NCBI RefSeq assembly: GCF_907164915.1
Contig: NC_061862.1
Coordinates: forward strand, 32,510,628 to 32,574,627
Direction of reading: 5' to 3'
DNA from: Impatiens glandulifera
Lineage: Eukaryota; Streptophyta; Magnoliopsida; Ericales; Balsaminaceae
DNA length: 64,000 nt
Shown one piece after another: positions 50,304 through 62,697 of the stretch; the first letter of the stretch is position 1; every line of letters begins with the position of its first letter. Under the pieces are notes generated by a model that saw nothing but the letters and a program-made list of their open reading frames with translations, searched no databases and had not been told where the DNA came from. A program made the position numbers and the translations under genes.

Positions 50304-51400
50304 TAGATGGGTTTCTTTAACCTAAATTATTATGTATCAATTGAAAATTAGATCTTCTTTGTATCAGGCTAAAGTTGTAATTCAAATCAATTATATATAC
50401 TTATAACTATCTACAATAACATCAATATTAATCCATATACTTTTAATTCACCAAAATGTACTAAGTTCGGGTTCAATATCACAATGAAAATCATTCAACA
50501 AAAATCATATAAAGTTCACAAATTTTCAGCCAATTGAACTAATTTCACTATAACTTCATACAAAATTCACAATAACATCATAAAAAGTTCACAATTTTTC
50601 AGCCAATTGAACTAATAAATCAAATTTCATCCTAATTTCACAATAACTTCATACAAAGTTCAAAATAACTTAATACAAAGTTCACAATTTTTCAGCCAAT
50701 TGAACTAATTCATCAAATTTCAGCCTAATTTCACAATCACTTCATACAAAGTTCACAAATTTTCAGCCAATTGAACTAATTCATCAAATTTCAGCCTAAT
50801 TTCACAATAACTTCATACAAATTTCACAATTTTTCAGCCAATTGAACTAATTCATCAAATTTTAGCCTAATTTCACAATAACTTCATACAAAGTTCACAA
50901 ATTTTCAGTCAATTGAATTATTTCATCAAATTTCAGCCTAATCTCACAATAACTTCATACTAATTTCACAAACTTATCTAATTGAACTAGTAATTCTAAT
51001 TAATATCACAAAAGACCAAACTAGAGATACTAAATATATAAATTAGAGATACTAACCTGATTTGAAGAACAATCTTTATGAATTCAAAGAAATGTGCAAT
51101 AGATCTGTAAACAAAAGAAGAAACATAAAATTAGTGGCTAAATCTATAAAGAAAGAAAGAAAATAAATGGAGAACGGATTTGTAAAGTTATAAGGAAGTA
51201 TACTAAATATATACTTACCTGCAAACAGATCGGTGAACTGGCCGGCGTCGGAGGTGCGGTGGCATCGTAGAGAGAGAGGCGGCGGCGGAGAGATAGAGGC
51301 GTCGTCGTTCGCGATGTAAAGAGAGGATGTGGCGTCGGAGGGTTTCGACAGAGTGGCGGAAGAGAGAGAAGAAAATAGTTTATGCTAGAATCGCGATATA
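50304..51400 (-). repeat. Transposase leader of CACTA 2 with a roughly 72-bp tandem repeat in the intron
   Basis: From 50490 to 50990 about six or seven copies of a unit containing TTTTCAGCCAATTGAACTAA and TTTCACAATAACTTCATAC lie in tandem. From 51200 to 51380 the complement is a CT-rich leader like that of element 1 (26020-26298). So the position and composition of the leader and repeat-filled intron are conserved between the two elements even though the repeat sequence differs. Confidence 0.65.
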
Positions 51401-53917
51401 ATGAATCAATACCGACGATTTTACCTATATTTGTCGGTATTGCTACTAATTTATTGGGCGACGGTTTATATAAATCTTTCGGCTTTGGAAGTGGAAAAAC
51501 CGAAAGATATGGTCTATTTCTTTCGGCTTTGGCGTTAAATAACCAAAATAACACTTCTAGAAATTGGGCAAAACCGAAATATTTCCCATATATCTTTTGG
51601 TTTTACACATCAAAACTGAAAGATTTCCCCTAAATTTTGCGGTATTTGACCTTTTTAAATTTTAATATTTTAAATTGATTCAAAAAATATTATATTTTAT
51701 TTTTCAAACTTAAACATTATAAATCAAACACAAATCCTTACACATACAAATACAAATACAAATACAAATACAAATACAAATACAAAACATATTCACTCAT
51801 TCTAAGTATCATCGAACAGAAAGCATGTATACATTTTATATACTCAAACAACAACCCTATACTTGTGAGTTTAATCACAATCCCTCTACTTGGAATATTG
51901 GATCACAATTGATATGTTTGGAAAATTAAACAAGATTCATGTACTTAGAAACCAAAAAACCAATTGAAAAAGGGTGTGGTAATTAGGGAAGAGGGTGGCC
52001 AAAACCGAAAGATATACACTAGATCTTTCGGTATTTGGTACTAAAACTGAATGTTATATTTAAACCTTTAGGTTTTGGCCTTTCATAAAAAGAAACTGCT
52101 GGAAAGAGGGAAAAATCGAAAGATTTACATAATTCTTTCGGCTTTACTCTTGAATACCGAAAGATTTTTCTCATATCTTTCAGTATTTGACCTTTTTAAA
52201 TTAATTATTTTAAACATTTGAAGCATGATAATATTTTATCCTTAAAATCTAATCACAATCCTATATTTATAAATTAAACACAAACTCCTACACATACAAA
52301 TATAAAACATATATAATCATTCATTCTAAGTATAATCAAACACAAACCTTATATACATTTTATATACTCAAACAACAACCCTATACTTGTGAGTTTAATC
52401 ACAATCCCTCTACTTGGAATATTGGCTCACAATTGATATGTTTGGGAAATTAAACAAGATTCATGTACTTAGAAACTAAAAAATCAATTGGAAAAGGATG
52501 TGGTAATTAGGGAAGAGGGTGGCCAAGACCGAAAGATATACACTAGATCTTTCATTATTTGGTACTAAAACCGAAAATTATATTTAAATCTTTAGTTTTG
52601 GCCTTTCATAACAAAAAACAACTAGTGGAAAAAGGGAAAAACCGAAAGATTTACATAATTCTTTCGGCTTTACCCTTGAATACAGAAAGCTTTCCCTTAG
52701 ATCTTTCGATATTTGACCTTTTAAATTAATTATTTTAAACATTTGAAGCATGATAATATTTTATCATTAAAATCTAATCACAATCCTATATTTATAAATT
52801 AAACACAAACCCTACACATACAAATATAAAACATAATCATTCATTCTAAGTATAATCAAACACAAACCTTATACATCATATTATAATCAAACACAAACAT
52901 ATACTTGTGACTTTAATCAAAACCCCATACTTGGAATATTGGTTCACAATTGATATGTTTGGACAATTAAACAAGATTCGTGTACTTAGAAACCAAAAAA
53001 CCAATTGGAAAAGGGTGTGGAAATTAGGGAAGAGGGTGACCAAAACCGAAAGATATACACTAGATCTTTTGATATTTGGTACTAAAACTGAAAGATGTAG
53101 TCTATTTTTTTTGGCTTTGGCCTTAAATAACCAAAAAACAAACTTCAGGAAATTGGGCAAAACCGAAAGATTTCCCCCATATCTTTCAGTTTTACTCATC
53201 AAAACCGAAAGATTTGCCTCATATGTTTCGGTATACCCCTTAAATAAAAACTCAATACTTAGTCGTTTTTTGAATTTTTTTGAAAGGGATCAAAACCGAA
53301 AGATATAGGCCATATCTTTCGGTATATCCCTTAAAGAAAATTCAATGCTTAGCTATTTTTCTGACTTTTTTGAAAGGGATGAAAACCGAAAGATATAGAC
53401 CATATCTTTCGGTATACCCCTTAAAGAAAACTCAATATTTAGCCATTTTTCTTAATTTTTTCAAAAGGGGTCAAAACCAAAAGATATAGTCTATATCTTT
53501 CGGTATATCCCTTAAAGAAAACTCAATACTTAGCCATTTTTCTAAAAATTTTCAAAAGGGGTCAAATTTGAAAGATATAGACCATATCTTTCGATATATC
53601 CCATAAAGAAAACTCAATACTTAGCCATTTTTTCTGAATTTTTTTGGATGAAATCAAAACCGAAAGATATATATCTTTCGGTATATCCCTTGAAAAAAAC
53701 TCAATACTTAGCGATTTTTTGATTTTTTTTGGAAGGGATTAAAGTCAAAAGATATAGTCTATATCTTTCGGTATTGTTTCTAAAAAGCGAAAGATATGTA
53801 GAGACTGTCAGGTTTTTTTCTCATTCGCGATAGGAATCTTCCTTTCGGCACCTATACCGACATATATATAAATCTGTCGGGAATATCTCTCGGTAAAACC
53901 CATTTTTCACCTAATTG
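51400..53917 (-). repeat. Transposase-side subterminal repeats of CACTA 2
   Basis: Inverted pairs ACCGAAAGATAT and ATATCTTTCGGT are present throughout. A unit of about 530 bp is repeated three times in direct order (about 51715-52250, 52255-52785 and 52793-53220, the last partial), each holding ACTTGTGAGTTTAATCACAA, CACAATTGATATGTTTGG and several inverted pairs. From 53225 to 53800 a shorter unit of about 93 bp (AAAACCGAAAGATATAG, then CCCTTAAAGAAAACTCAAT) is repeated about six times. The degraded terminus is at about 53917. Confidence 0.88.
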
Positions 53918-54790
53918 AAAAAATAAAATTTGTAAGAAATACTATCCTAAGGAATGAAATACTATCCTAATGATTGTAAACGAGATCTTTTAATGTATAA
54001 TAGTAGATTGCAACACAAAATTGAGTGAAAATAATAAATAAAATATACACAGTTTCACTTATTTTGGTTGAAGTGAGTACTATGGCCGTAGGATATAATG
54101 CTAACATCCTATGTTCAAAAATAAAATATAAAAAAAGCAAATAAAAAAAAAGTTATTGAGGCAAGATATTGAACTTCGTATAAGAATAACAAATATATTT
54201 GATAACTTACTCAACCAACTTATAACTATTTATTTTCATAATATGATATTCATTTTAAATCAGGGACTTTTTGATGTGAGGTTATTTAAATAAAAGTACA
54301 GTTATTTTAGTGAAATTATAATTGTTTGATAAAAAAGTTGATTATTTAAATTAATAATTAAAATGTTATAACAAATAAAGTAAGATTAATTATTTTATCA
54401 ATGAAATAATTTATTTGTCATTAATATATTTTAAAATATATTAAACAAATGCCCAAATGATTCAGTATCTTCTAAACACAATAGAGCAAATAATGGAGGG
54501 AGCAAGGGAGTTGGCCACCACCTGATTATCATTATTCTATCATTCATTATTATGTTTGTACATTACTTTGTGTCCTTTACATTGTCACCGTGGCAATATT
54601 TATCATGAAATGCTCTTCCATTCTGAAATGCAATCTTCTTTTCAATTTTGTTTTTTTAATTCAATGTTTTTTTTCTAGAATTTGATATGTAAAATAAAAT
54701 ATTTATGTATTAAAAATATAAACAAACAAAGTTTTCATAAATAAACAGTTTCAAATTAACAAAAAAAAAATAGTGTTTGAAATGTTAGTG
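53918..54790. other. AT-rich spacer between CACTA 2 and the copia element
   Basis: No gene or repeat unit was recognised. It contains two overlapping copies of a GAAATACTATCCTAA stretch near 53936 and 53957. Confidence 0.45.
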
Positions 54791-56007
54791 TGTTAGATAA
54801 AATTAGATCGGTTAAACAAAACTTAACAAAAACAAATCTCTTGTGCAGGAATAGGCAAAGAACTCAATCGGTCAAAGAACTCAACCGGTTAAGAAACTCA
54901 ACCGGTCAAGCAATCAAACCGACCAAAAACATGACCGAGCAAGAAAGACAAAGATTGGTCAAATCAGAAGGCCAGAATCATTGAACAGTCGGTCAATCAG
55001 AAGATATGGAAAAACCGGAAGTCATCCGGCTAACATAAACAACCGACCAGCATAAAAAGACACTTTGGGTATCTGTTGAGAATGATACCAAAGGAACAGA
55101 CTTAGTATTGCCATATTCATACAAGTCTGAGGACAGTCTGCAGGCTGCAGAAGACCGTCCTACAAGATCTTTCCACTCCAGGATAAATCAGAAAGACAAT
55201 CTTCCAGGTACAGGCAACTGTCCAACCGACAGTTGCCATATTGAGTAAAAGACAAATTTAGCCGGTTTGACCTACACACTGAAAGACTAGACCGCCGGGT
55301 CTGAAGACTAGACCGCCAGGTCTGAATCACTGAACCTCTGCTCAATCAATCAGATTCAAGGAAATGAAATGTGACCGTTGGCACATTTCTCCTATAAAAG
55401 AAGGAGCTGAAGAGGAATAAATGCGGTTACAAGTTCTGAATTTTCTACAGCCTAAGTAAAAGATTGTGTCCTATCTCTAGAAAGCTTAAGCGCTTATTTG
55501 ATGTTTATTTACAATTTCGGTTAAAATTGTACGGGTGTTATCGAGCAGGAAATAAGTCTCGATCGGATTGTGTTTGTATTCCTTAGTGAATATCCTTCTC
55601 GCGGTTTCGAGAGGAAGGGGTGACGTAGGAGTTTCATCTCCGAACATCCATAAAAACCTGTCTTGTTATTTACTTTCCGCCTGCTTTACTTTCTAACCGA
55701 TCTGCACTAACCTACTAATACCGCTCCAACCGATTCAACATCATCTAAACCAAATTACTAAGCTCCAAAACCGACCCAGCAATCTCCAAACCTGTCTTAT
55801 TCAAATCCGGTTCTGCCTATCTCGTGTGTGTGCTGCTTCACCCTGAAACAAACCACTTCCGCGCTTGAACTCGGTTCAAGAGTTTGTGACAGTTTGTGTA
55901 GTATTGAAACCCCGGTATTAATCTTTAACCAGATTAATCACCACCTTTGAGTGAGACGCGCAAACCGGTCAGACTCCGGTCAGCCAACCGCGACCTAGAT
56001 CCTAACA
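54791..56007 (+). repeat. Copia 5' LTR, 1217 bp
   Basis: It starts TGTTAGATAAAATTAG and ends GATCCTAACA, with a 6-bp inverted end pair TGTTAG/CTAACA, directly followed by the PBS. The start could instead be the overlapping TGTTAG at 54783. It contains a TATA box at 55393 and an AATAAA-type signal at about 55425. Cys- and Arg-free short ORFs inside are not genes. No 3' partner is in the window. Confidence 0.8.
55393..55400 (+). promoter_or_regulatory. LTR TATA box TATAAAAG
   Basis: TATAAAAG in the middle of the LTR is well placed to start the genomic RNA (the U3/R boundary). AATAAA at about 55425 is plausible as the polyadenylation signal. Confidence 0.6.
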
Positions 56008-56008
56008 A

Positions 56009-56021
56009 TTGGTATCAGATC
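56009..56021 (+). other. Copia primer-binding site
   Basis: TTGGTATCAGATC begins two bases after the LTR end and is complementary to the 3' end of initiator tRNA-Met with one change (GATC in place of GAGC). Confidence 0.85.
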
Positions 56022-56046
56022 AGTTAGTTTCAATACTCAAACAAGC

Positions 56047-57776
56047 ATGTCGTTCGATAGGCCCCCAATGCTAGAAGTTGACGACTTTGCCAGCTGGAAG
56101 GCACGCATGCACCTGCATTTAATCACCATGGATGACGAGATGCAGTTCATTATAGCTGAAGGACCGATAATAATTGATAAAGACAGAAAGGATTGGACAA
56201 CTGAAGATAGGAGAAGAAATAATCTGGATAATCATGCCAGAAACCGCATCTCCAACGGCTTGGACAGAAACACGTATTGCAAGGTCAGAGATTGCAAAAC
56301 AGCAAAGGAAACATGGGAAGCAGTGATTCAGATTCATGAGGGAAATGAAAGAAACAAGGAAAACAAGATAATGGTGGCTACTGAGAAGTTTGAAAACATC
56401 AAGATGAGACCGGGAGAAACAATGAGAGAATACAGTGACCGGTTCACTGGTGTGATAAACGAGCTGGCAATTCTTGGCAAGAGGTATGACAACAAGGAAG
56501 TCATCATGAAAACGTTAAGATCTCTTCCAAGTGCATGGGAATAAAGACAATGGTGATGAGGGAATCAAACTGCCTAAGCAAGATGAAGCTACATGATGTA
56601 TTCGAAGATCTTAAGGCATATGAGTTTAAAATGAGATCTAGGACTGAAGAAGAAGTCTCAGCCTCAACCTCAACCAGAGCATTGATCACATCCACAGAAC
56701 CAGTTGCTCCCACATCGATCAAAACCGCTGAACAGTTCACCGAGGATGCCATGTCAATGCTTGCACAGAAATTCGGCAGATTCATGAAGAGAACCCAACC
56801 GACAAACAACAACTATAACTACGGTGATAAATCCAATGTTAGATGTTATAACTGCAATTGTTTGGGACATTTCAAGTGGGAATGCAGAAAACCAAGGAGA
56901 GATGACCGGAAACCGGACAATCAGAATCACCGAAATAACTATCAACAAACCGGTGAAGGAAATGAAGTTCAGAAAGCACTGATAGCCGATGATGGAGGAA
57001 GCTTATGGGCTCACAGTGACAGTGATGATGAACTCACCTGCCTTATGGCAAACGAGGAACAAGTATTTGACTCTCCCTGTGACGAATTTACTAAAGATGA
57101 GTTATTTAATGCACTAAATGATATGGTAGTAGAGTATAAAAACCTATTAACATTATTACCTACTCAACTCAACTTTAGAGCCGACCCCATAGTACCTACC
57201 TTGACCGAACCAAAGATCATACAACCTGATGAAACCCTAGAAACCCTAGAAACCGAGGCAACAATTGAACTATCATGTGAGACCGAACAGCTCAAGGAGT
57301 TAGTTCAAGAGTTGACCGAAGAGGAAAATGCCCGAATCCAGTATCGAATGGCCGCATGGAAAAGATCTAGTGAAATGATAAACAGAATGTGTAGTTATAA
57401 AAGACACCCTATGTGCATGTTTGGTCTAGGATACAAAAACAACAGATCCAACAACCGGAAACACTTCGACATCATGAGGCTCACAAAAGATAATCTCCCC
57501 TTTGTAAGTTTTGTCAGAAGTTCCTTAACCGTTGAAGAAGAATTAAGTGCCTCATATCCGAAAGACAAACTAACCTATGTAGGTCCAACTGATTCTGAAA
57601 AATGGCTTCACCCTGAGAAAAGGAAAGTCAACCGGTTCAAAAATAGGCAAGCCAACTCACAACCACATAGGACAAACCAAAAATCATCCCCACATAAGGC
57701 CCTCTTAGGAAAGCAGAAAGACTCCAAACTGAGTGCAAGAAAATTAGTTAAAACCTTAACCGGGAAAGTTGTCTGA
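56047..57776 (+). pseudogene. Copia gag (UBN2-type) with CCHC zinc knuckle, one frameshift
   Basis: ATG 56047 opens MSFDRPPMLEVDDFASWKAR, the usual copia gag start. The frame changes near 56540 by one base. The remainder continues as KTMVMRESNCLSKMKLHDVF and includes the zinc knuckle CYNCNCLGHFKWEC (CX2CX4HX4C) near 56852-56894. The long region after the knuckle is acidic (LWAHSDSDDELTCLM) and unlike short Tork-type gags. It ends with TGA at 57774, and the protease frame follows after a short linker with an additional stop. Gag forms the particle that packages element RNA. Confidence 0.88.
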
Positions 57777-57813
57777 CTTGTCAAAGTCTGGATACCCAAG
57801 GGACTAATCACCT

Positions 57814-60800
57814 GTGGACCCAAGTAAATGTGGGTACCAAATAGTTGTAAATATGTACATTTTACAGGATATGAAGAAACGACTAGGAAACTCTGAATGG
57901 TACTTGGATAGCGGTTGCTCCAGACACATGACCGGGAACAACAGTCTTCTAACCGACATCAGAATAGAAACCGGTGCATTGAGCACCTTCGGTGACAACT
58001 CAAAAGGTAGAACTGTGGGCAAGGGTAAGATTGTCCATGGTAACTTAACAATTAATAATGTACTCTTAGTCGAAAACCTACGTTTTAACCTGCTAAGCAT
58101 TAGTCAAATGTGTGATGCTGGATACACTGTAGAATTTCTTAAACATGCATGCTTAGTTAAAAACTCTCAAGGAATCATACTGCTAACCGGAAATAGGTTA
58201 GGAAACATTTACAAAGTAGATTGGAAGAACAAAGTAGAATATCCTGTCTGCATGATAGCTAAAACCGATCAAACCTGGTTGTGGCATAAAAGACTAAACC
58301 ACTTAAACCTGAAAACCTTAAATTATATCCGCGGTAAAAAGTTAGTTGAAGGAATTCCTGATATAGTATTTAATAAGGATAAGATCTGTTCAGCATGTCA
58401 AATGGGTAAACAAACTAAGTCAACCTTTGAAAGTAAAGGACACATTCAATCAAACCGATGCTTAGATCTTCTTCACATGGACTTATTTGGACCAATTAGG
58501 GTCGTCAGCCTAGGAGGTATGCTTTACACTATGGTAGTTGTTGATGATTATTCTAGGTATACATGGGTAATATTCTTGCCATCTTAACGTGAAAGCGCAT
58601 CAAATTTGATCACACTGCTTAAACGTTTGCAAAATGAAAAATCAACACGCATTAATAGCATTAGAAGTGATAGAGGAACCGAATTTACAAATAGTACTCT
58701 AAATGCATTCCTTGATGAATCTGGTATTAGACACGAGTTGTCTAGTGCTATGACTCCTCAACAGAACGGCCTGGCCGAGAGAAGAAACCGAACTCTCAAG
58801 GAAGCCGCAGGGTTCATGATAGCCGATTCGGGTATTACCTAGAAATTCTTGGCTGAGGTTATCAATACCGCATGTCATACACAAAACCGGTCTCTGATTA
58901 ACAAATTTCACAACAAAACACCTTATGAGGTATAATTTGATAGGGTCCCTAACCTTAGGTATCTTAAGATCTTCGGTTGTAAATGCTACATTCACATAAA
59001 TGGCAAAACCTATCTATCTGCTTTTGATGCAAAATCTGATATTGGGATAATGTTAGGTTACTTAGCAGTTAGCAAATCATATAGAGTGTATAACACTAGA
59101 ACTTTAACCGTGGAGGAATCACTTCATGTTGTTTTCGATGAATCGGTTGAAAGCAACACTGCATCATGCTTTAATCTACACAACAGTTTGGAAAATAACA
59201 ATATCTATTCTAATAGTGAATATGAGATTCCGGTTCTTAGACGGTTTGTCCATGACCAAATGGGTAATGATGAAACCCAGCCGGATCAAGTAGTCCCACG
59301 GCAGGAAGCTGACACTTCGGTTCAAACCGAGGAAATCGGTCGGTCTGACACTCCTGTTCAGCGTACCGATACGTCTAGCCTTGATCAAATAAACGGTGAT
59401 TTTGTAGACGCTCCTGAACCGAATTTCAAAAGAAACACAAATCATCCTCCTGAGAAAATTATAGGTGACCCTTCAGAACCCGTTCGAACTAGGCAACAAA
59501 TCCTGGAGGAATATTTCAATTCCGCTTTTATATCCTAGATTAAGCCGAAAAGAGTGGATTAAGCATTGTCAGATCCGGACTGGATTTTGGGAATGTAAGA
59601 AGAGTTAAACCAGTTTCAGAGTAACAAAGTCTGGTACCTAGTCCCTAGACCGAAAGATCAACCAGTCATAGGAACAAGATGGGTATTTAGAAATAAACTC
59701 AATGAAGACGGTTTGGTCACGAGGAACAAAGCCAGATTAGTGGCACAAGGATACAAATAGGAAGAAGGCATTGATTTTGAAGAATCATTTGCCCCTGTAA
59801 CTACGATTGAAGCTATTAGGATTTTTCTAGCTTTTGCTGCATTCAAAAATTTTAAAGTTTTTCAAATGGATGTTAAAAGTGCATTTTTGAATGGTGACCT
59901 ACGTGAAGAAGTATATGTTGAACAACCACCCGGTTTCAAAAATGTTAAACTGTCCAACCATGTATACCGCCTAAACAAAGCTTTATACGGTCTAAAGCAA
60001 GCTCTTAGAGCTCGGTATGATACACTATTCAAATATATGTAGATGATATCATCTTCGGTTCAACCGATCCTAAACTATGTGATAAATTCTCAACCTTAAT
60101 GACTAACAAATTTGAAATGAGTATGATGGGAGAATTAAGCTTCTTCCTAGGCCTTCAGGTCAAGCAACTCGAAGAAGGAACCTTCATAAGCCAACCCAAG
60201 TACACTAAGGAACTTCTAAAGAAATTTGGGATGGACACGTGCTCCTCAGCCGCTACTCCAATGAGCTCATCGGTCAAATTGGACAAGGATGATGACGGTC
60301 AAGTAGTAGACCTGACAGCTTACCGAGGAATCATCGGTTCTCTCCTATACCTGACAGCAAGTAGACCGGATATACTATTTACGGTCGGTGTGTGTGGAAG
60401 ATTCCAGGCTAATCCAAAACAATCTCACTACACAGTCGCAAAGCGAATCTTGAAATATCTAAAGGGAACTCCTGAAGTCGGTTTGTGGTATCCAAAGGAT
60501 TCATCCTTCAACCTCACAAGTTACTCAGATGCAGATTATGCAGGTTGTAACGTTGATAGAAAAAGCACCAGCGGAACATGCCAATTCCTAGGTGATCGGC
60601 TTGTTTCGTGACAAAGCAAGAAACAGACATCGGTGGCCACATCAACCGCAGAAGCCGAATACCTGGCAGCCGGAAGTTGTTTTTCACAACTTCTTTGGAT
60701 CCAACAACAATTGAAGGATTTCGGTATCACAGCCGAAGAGTCTCAAATTTTCTTTGATAATACGAGTGCCATAGCAATCACCTACAATCCGATTCTACAC

Positions 60801-61127
60801 TCTAGAACCAAGCACATTGACATAAGGCATCACTTCATTCAGGAAAATGTCATGCTGAAGCATATCCGGCTGGAATACGTATCAACAGAACAACAAGTAG
60901 CCGATATCTTCACAAAGTCTCTGCAGGAAGCTAAGTTTTCTCAATTCAGACTCACACTCGGTTTGACCGATATAAATCAACTTATCTCTAAAAATGTTCA
61001 AAAGGGAAATCGGTTCGGACAGACAAAACCGGTAGTTCCTCCTAAATTGTCATACTCCAAATTCACCAAGGTACCTATGGAAGAACCGCTTTGTCTATCA
61101 GTTAAAGTAAACCGACCGGTTACTTAG
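57814..61127 (+). pseudogene. Copia pol: protease, integrase, reverse transcriptase, RNase H, broken
   Basis: Protease active site WYLDSGCSRHM is near 57898, gag-pre-integrase WLWHKRLNHLNLKTL near 58279, and integrase catalytic motifs are LHMDLFGP (58470), SDRGTEF (58666) and PQQNGLAERRNRTLK (58758). The reverse transcriptase has WVFRNKLNEDG (59680), [11 protein letters not shown] (59865), then [12 protein letters not shown] (60037) after an apparent loss of about 35 codons near 60020-60030. RNase H has SYSDADYAGC (60522) and TSTAEAEYLAAGSC (60636), and the tail has EQQVADIFTKSL. Stops: TAA 58585, TAG 58840, about 58933, the 59530s, 59575-59600, 59758 and TGA 60609. Several stops occupy conserved Trp positions. 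Confidence 0.92.
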
Positions 61128-61513
61128 TGCATGCACCAATTATCCGCATCGGAACGAATGACTGAAAACCAACCAGTTTGAAAATAGTTTACTTCGGATT
61201 ATTAGGCCTCCAAACAAAAGTGGAATAATTATCTGTGTTTAAACTTATCTGTTCTGAAAAACTACATTTTCAAAGTAAAACGGTCATACCTCAAAAGACG
61301 TGAAGATACGATATCTTTTACCGTCCAGGTCTATGACCTAGATCCTAGGTTGTAGACATGCTTGTTTCATGCAAAATGCATTACCCCATGGTTAATAGAC
61401 ATCATTACATGTCACACACTGGATAATAGTATCATCTCTCCACTAATATATAATTTAGGCAAACCTTAAACAAAACAATCACAAGCTCCAACTTATCCTC
61501 TTACTAAGACAAA
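61128..61513 (+). promoter_or_regulatory. Spacer between pol and first extra ORF, with TATA-like box at 61447
   Basis: This is a 386-bp stretch without an ORF. TATATAA at 61447-61453 lies 61 bp before the ATG at 61514 and is followed by TTTAGGCAAACCTTAAAC, plausibly the leader. No polypurine tract or LTR start was seen, so the element does not end here. Confidence 0.45.
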
Positions 61514-62257
61514 ATGTCTCAGTTTCCAAACATCCTTCAAGTGGATTTCGATTTAGCTCGAGGCACTGAGCATTATGAAGTCTTCAAGATGATTAAGTCA
61601 CTTGAAGACACCGGTCTCAAACACCTTCTAGATGACAAACACGTTATCTTTCCTGAAATAGTCCTGGAATTTTTCTACAATGCCAGGGTTTTCCGAGGTA
61701 CTCCTCAATTCGACACAAACATTCAGTCCAAGGTAGGAGGGACTGTATTTGATTTCACAGAAAGTGATTTCGCCAGATGCTTCGACCTTCCGAAGCAAGG
61801 GCTAACCGATCTAAACGTTCCGGATGAACTAAAGGCCGAAATCGCCTTATGCTTTGCTCGGTCAAACCGCTCGGTCAATGACCACGGTGCCAGGTCATCA
61901 CTGAGAGCTGAGTACCAGCTTCTCAACGATGTTATCGGTCGAAGCATCCTAGGTCGGGATGTAACAAACACCTATTGTGCAGCAGTTTTTAACATGATGT
62001 CTGCCATAACCACGGGTACGCCAGTCAACTGGTCAAGGGTGTTGTTCGATGTTCTAATCTGGATGATCGACATTCGCCAAACCGGCCTCATCCCCCAGAT
62101 AAGCTGCCTACTTTTGGAACTTGAGGTTCCACTCTGTCCGGGAGAAGGGTTGAACCAAGCCTAGGTCATCACCAAAGAGGTCACCGACTCATTCTATGAG
62201 CGGTTTGAGAAGGCCTGGAAGAGGAGGAACCGCCACCTCAACTCCTCAAGCAACTAA
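61514..62257 (+). pseudogene. Extra ORF 1 after copia pol, putative plant transposon-protein family, one premature stop
   Basis: ATG 61514 (MSQFPNILQVDFDLARGTEH). 216 codons run to a TAG at 62162-62164. The same frame continues VITKEVTDSFYERFEKAWKR and ends at TAA 62255-62257, so the TAG is probably a mutation. Conserved-looking blocks are FEVFKMIKSLEDTGLKHLL-type, FPEIVLEFFYNARVFRGT, FDFTESDFARCFDLPKQGLT and VFNMMSAITTGTPVNWSRVL, shared with the next two ORFs. The pattern resembles proteins described as 'putative plant transposon protein' and a family I recall as abundant in Lamiales genomes. Function unknown; no signal peptide or membrane span is evident, so it is not an obvious envelope protein. 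Confidence 0.65.
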
Positions 62258-62697
62258 GTCACTCCCTCCTACAACCGGTCATTTTGCTGTACACGCCGGT
62301 TGTATCAGCGTTCCACTCTATCATAATCATTTCAGTTTAGTCTATGATAATTTCAGTTTTTAATTATTCAACTTCCGGTTTCTTGTACTCTCTCTCATTA
62401 ATGATAAGTAACTTTCAACTTCCAACTACATGAGTAATTACTATCTAACAAGCTTAGTTACTTTCTAACTAGATTCCTTACCTCGAGCTCCGCAACCGGT
62501 CAAAAGTAACTCCTTCTCAAGGAGTTTTGGAAACATAATTATTACTTTCATAAATGAGACAAAACTGAATTTCAGCATTAAATGTTGATATTTTCCCTCC
62601 AATTTCAGATCTATATAAAGAACCCCACCTTATCAACTCAACACACCCTAAAATCAAAACTTCTTGAACCCTCTCTATCTTGGCAAAATCTCAAAAT
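62258..62697 (+). promoter_or_regulatory. Spacer with TATA box for extra ORF 2 at 62612
   Basis: TATATAAAG at 62612-62620 is followed 86 bp later by the ATG at 62698. The leader is CT-rich (CCCTCTCTATCTTGG). An upstream in-frame TTG at 62680 is not a credible start. No LTR or ORF lies in the spacer. Confidence 0.55.

Larger units (their letters stand above)
38448..53917 (-). mobile_element. CACTA (En/Spm) DNA transposon 2, degraded ends, split by an LTR element
   Basis: On the - strand the element has the same order as element 1: subterminal repeats (53900 to 51400), transposase (50303 to 47000), ORF2 (46930 to 39368, interrupted) and a second subterminal block (39100 to 38460). The termini are recognisable but damaged: the left reads CTAGTTAAAATTGACC and the complement of the right reads CAATTAGGTGAAAAATGGG, neither an exact CACTA. 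No TSD could be identified. The subterminal motif is CCGAAAGAT / ATCTTTCGG, different from that of element 1. Removing the 5.86-kb insertion leaves about 9.6 kb. Confidence 0.88.

Noticed and set aside
54791..55480. Short ORFs in the copia LTR as genes
   Set aside because: They lie in the LTR, have no domain and no conserved pattern.
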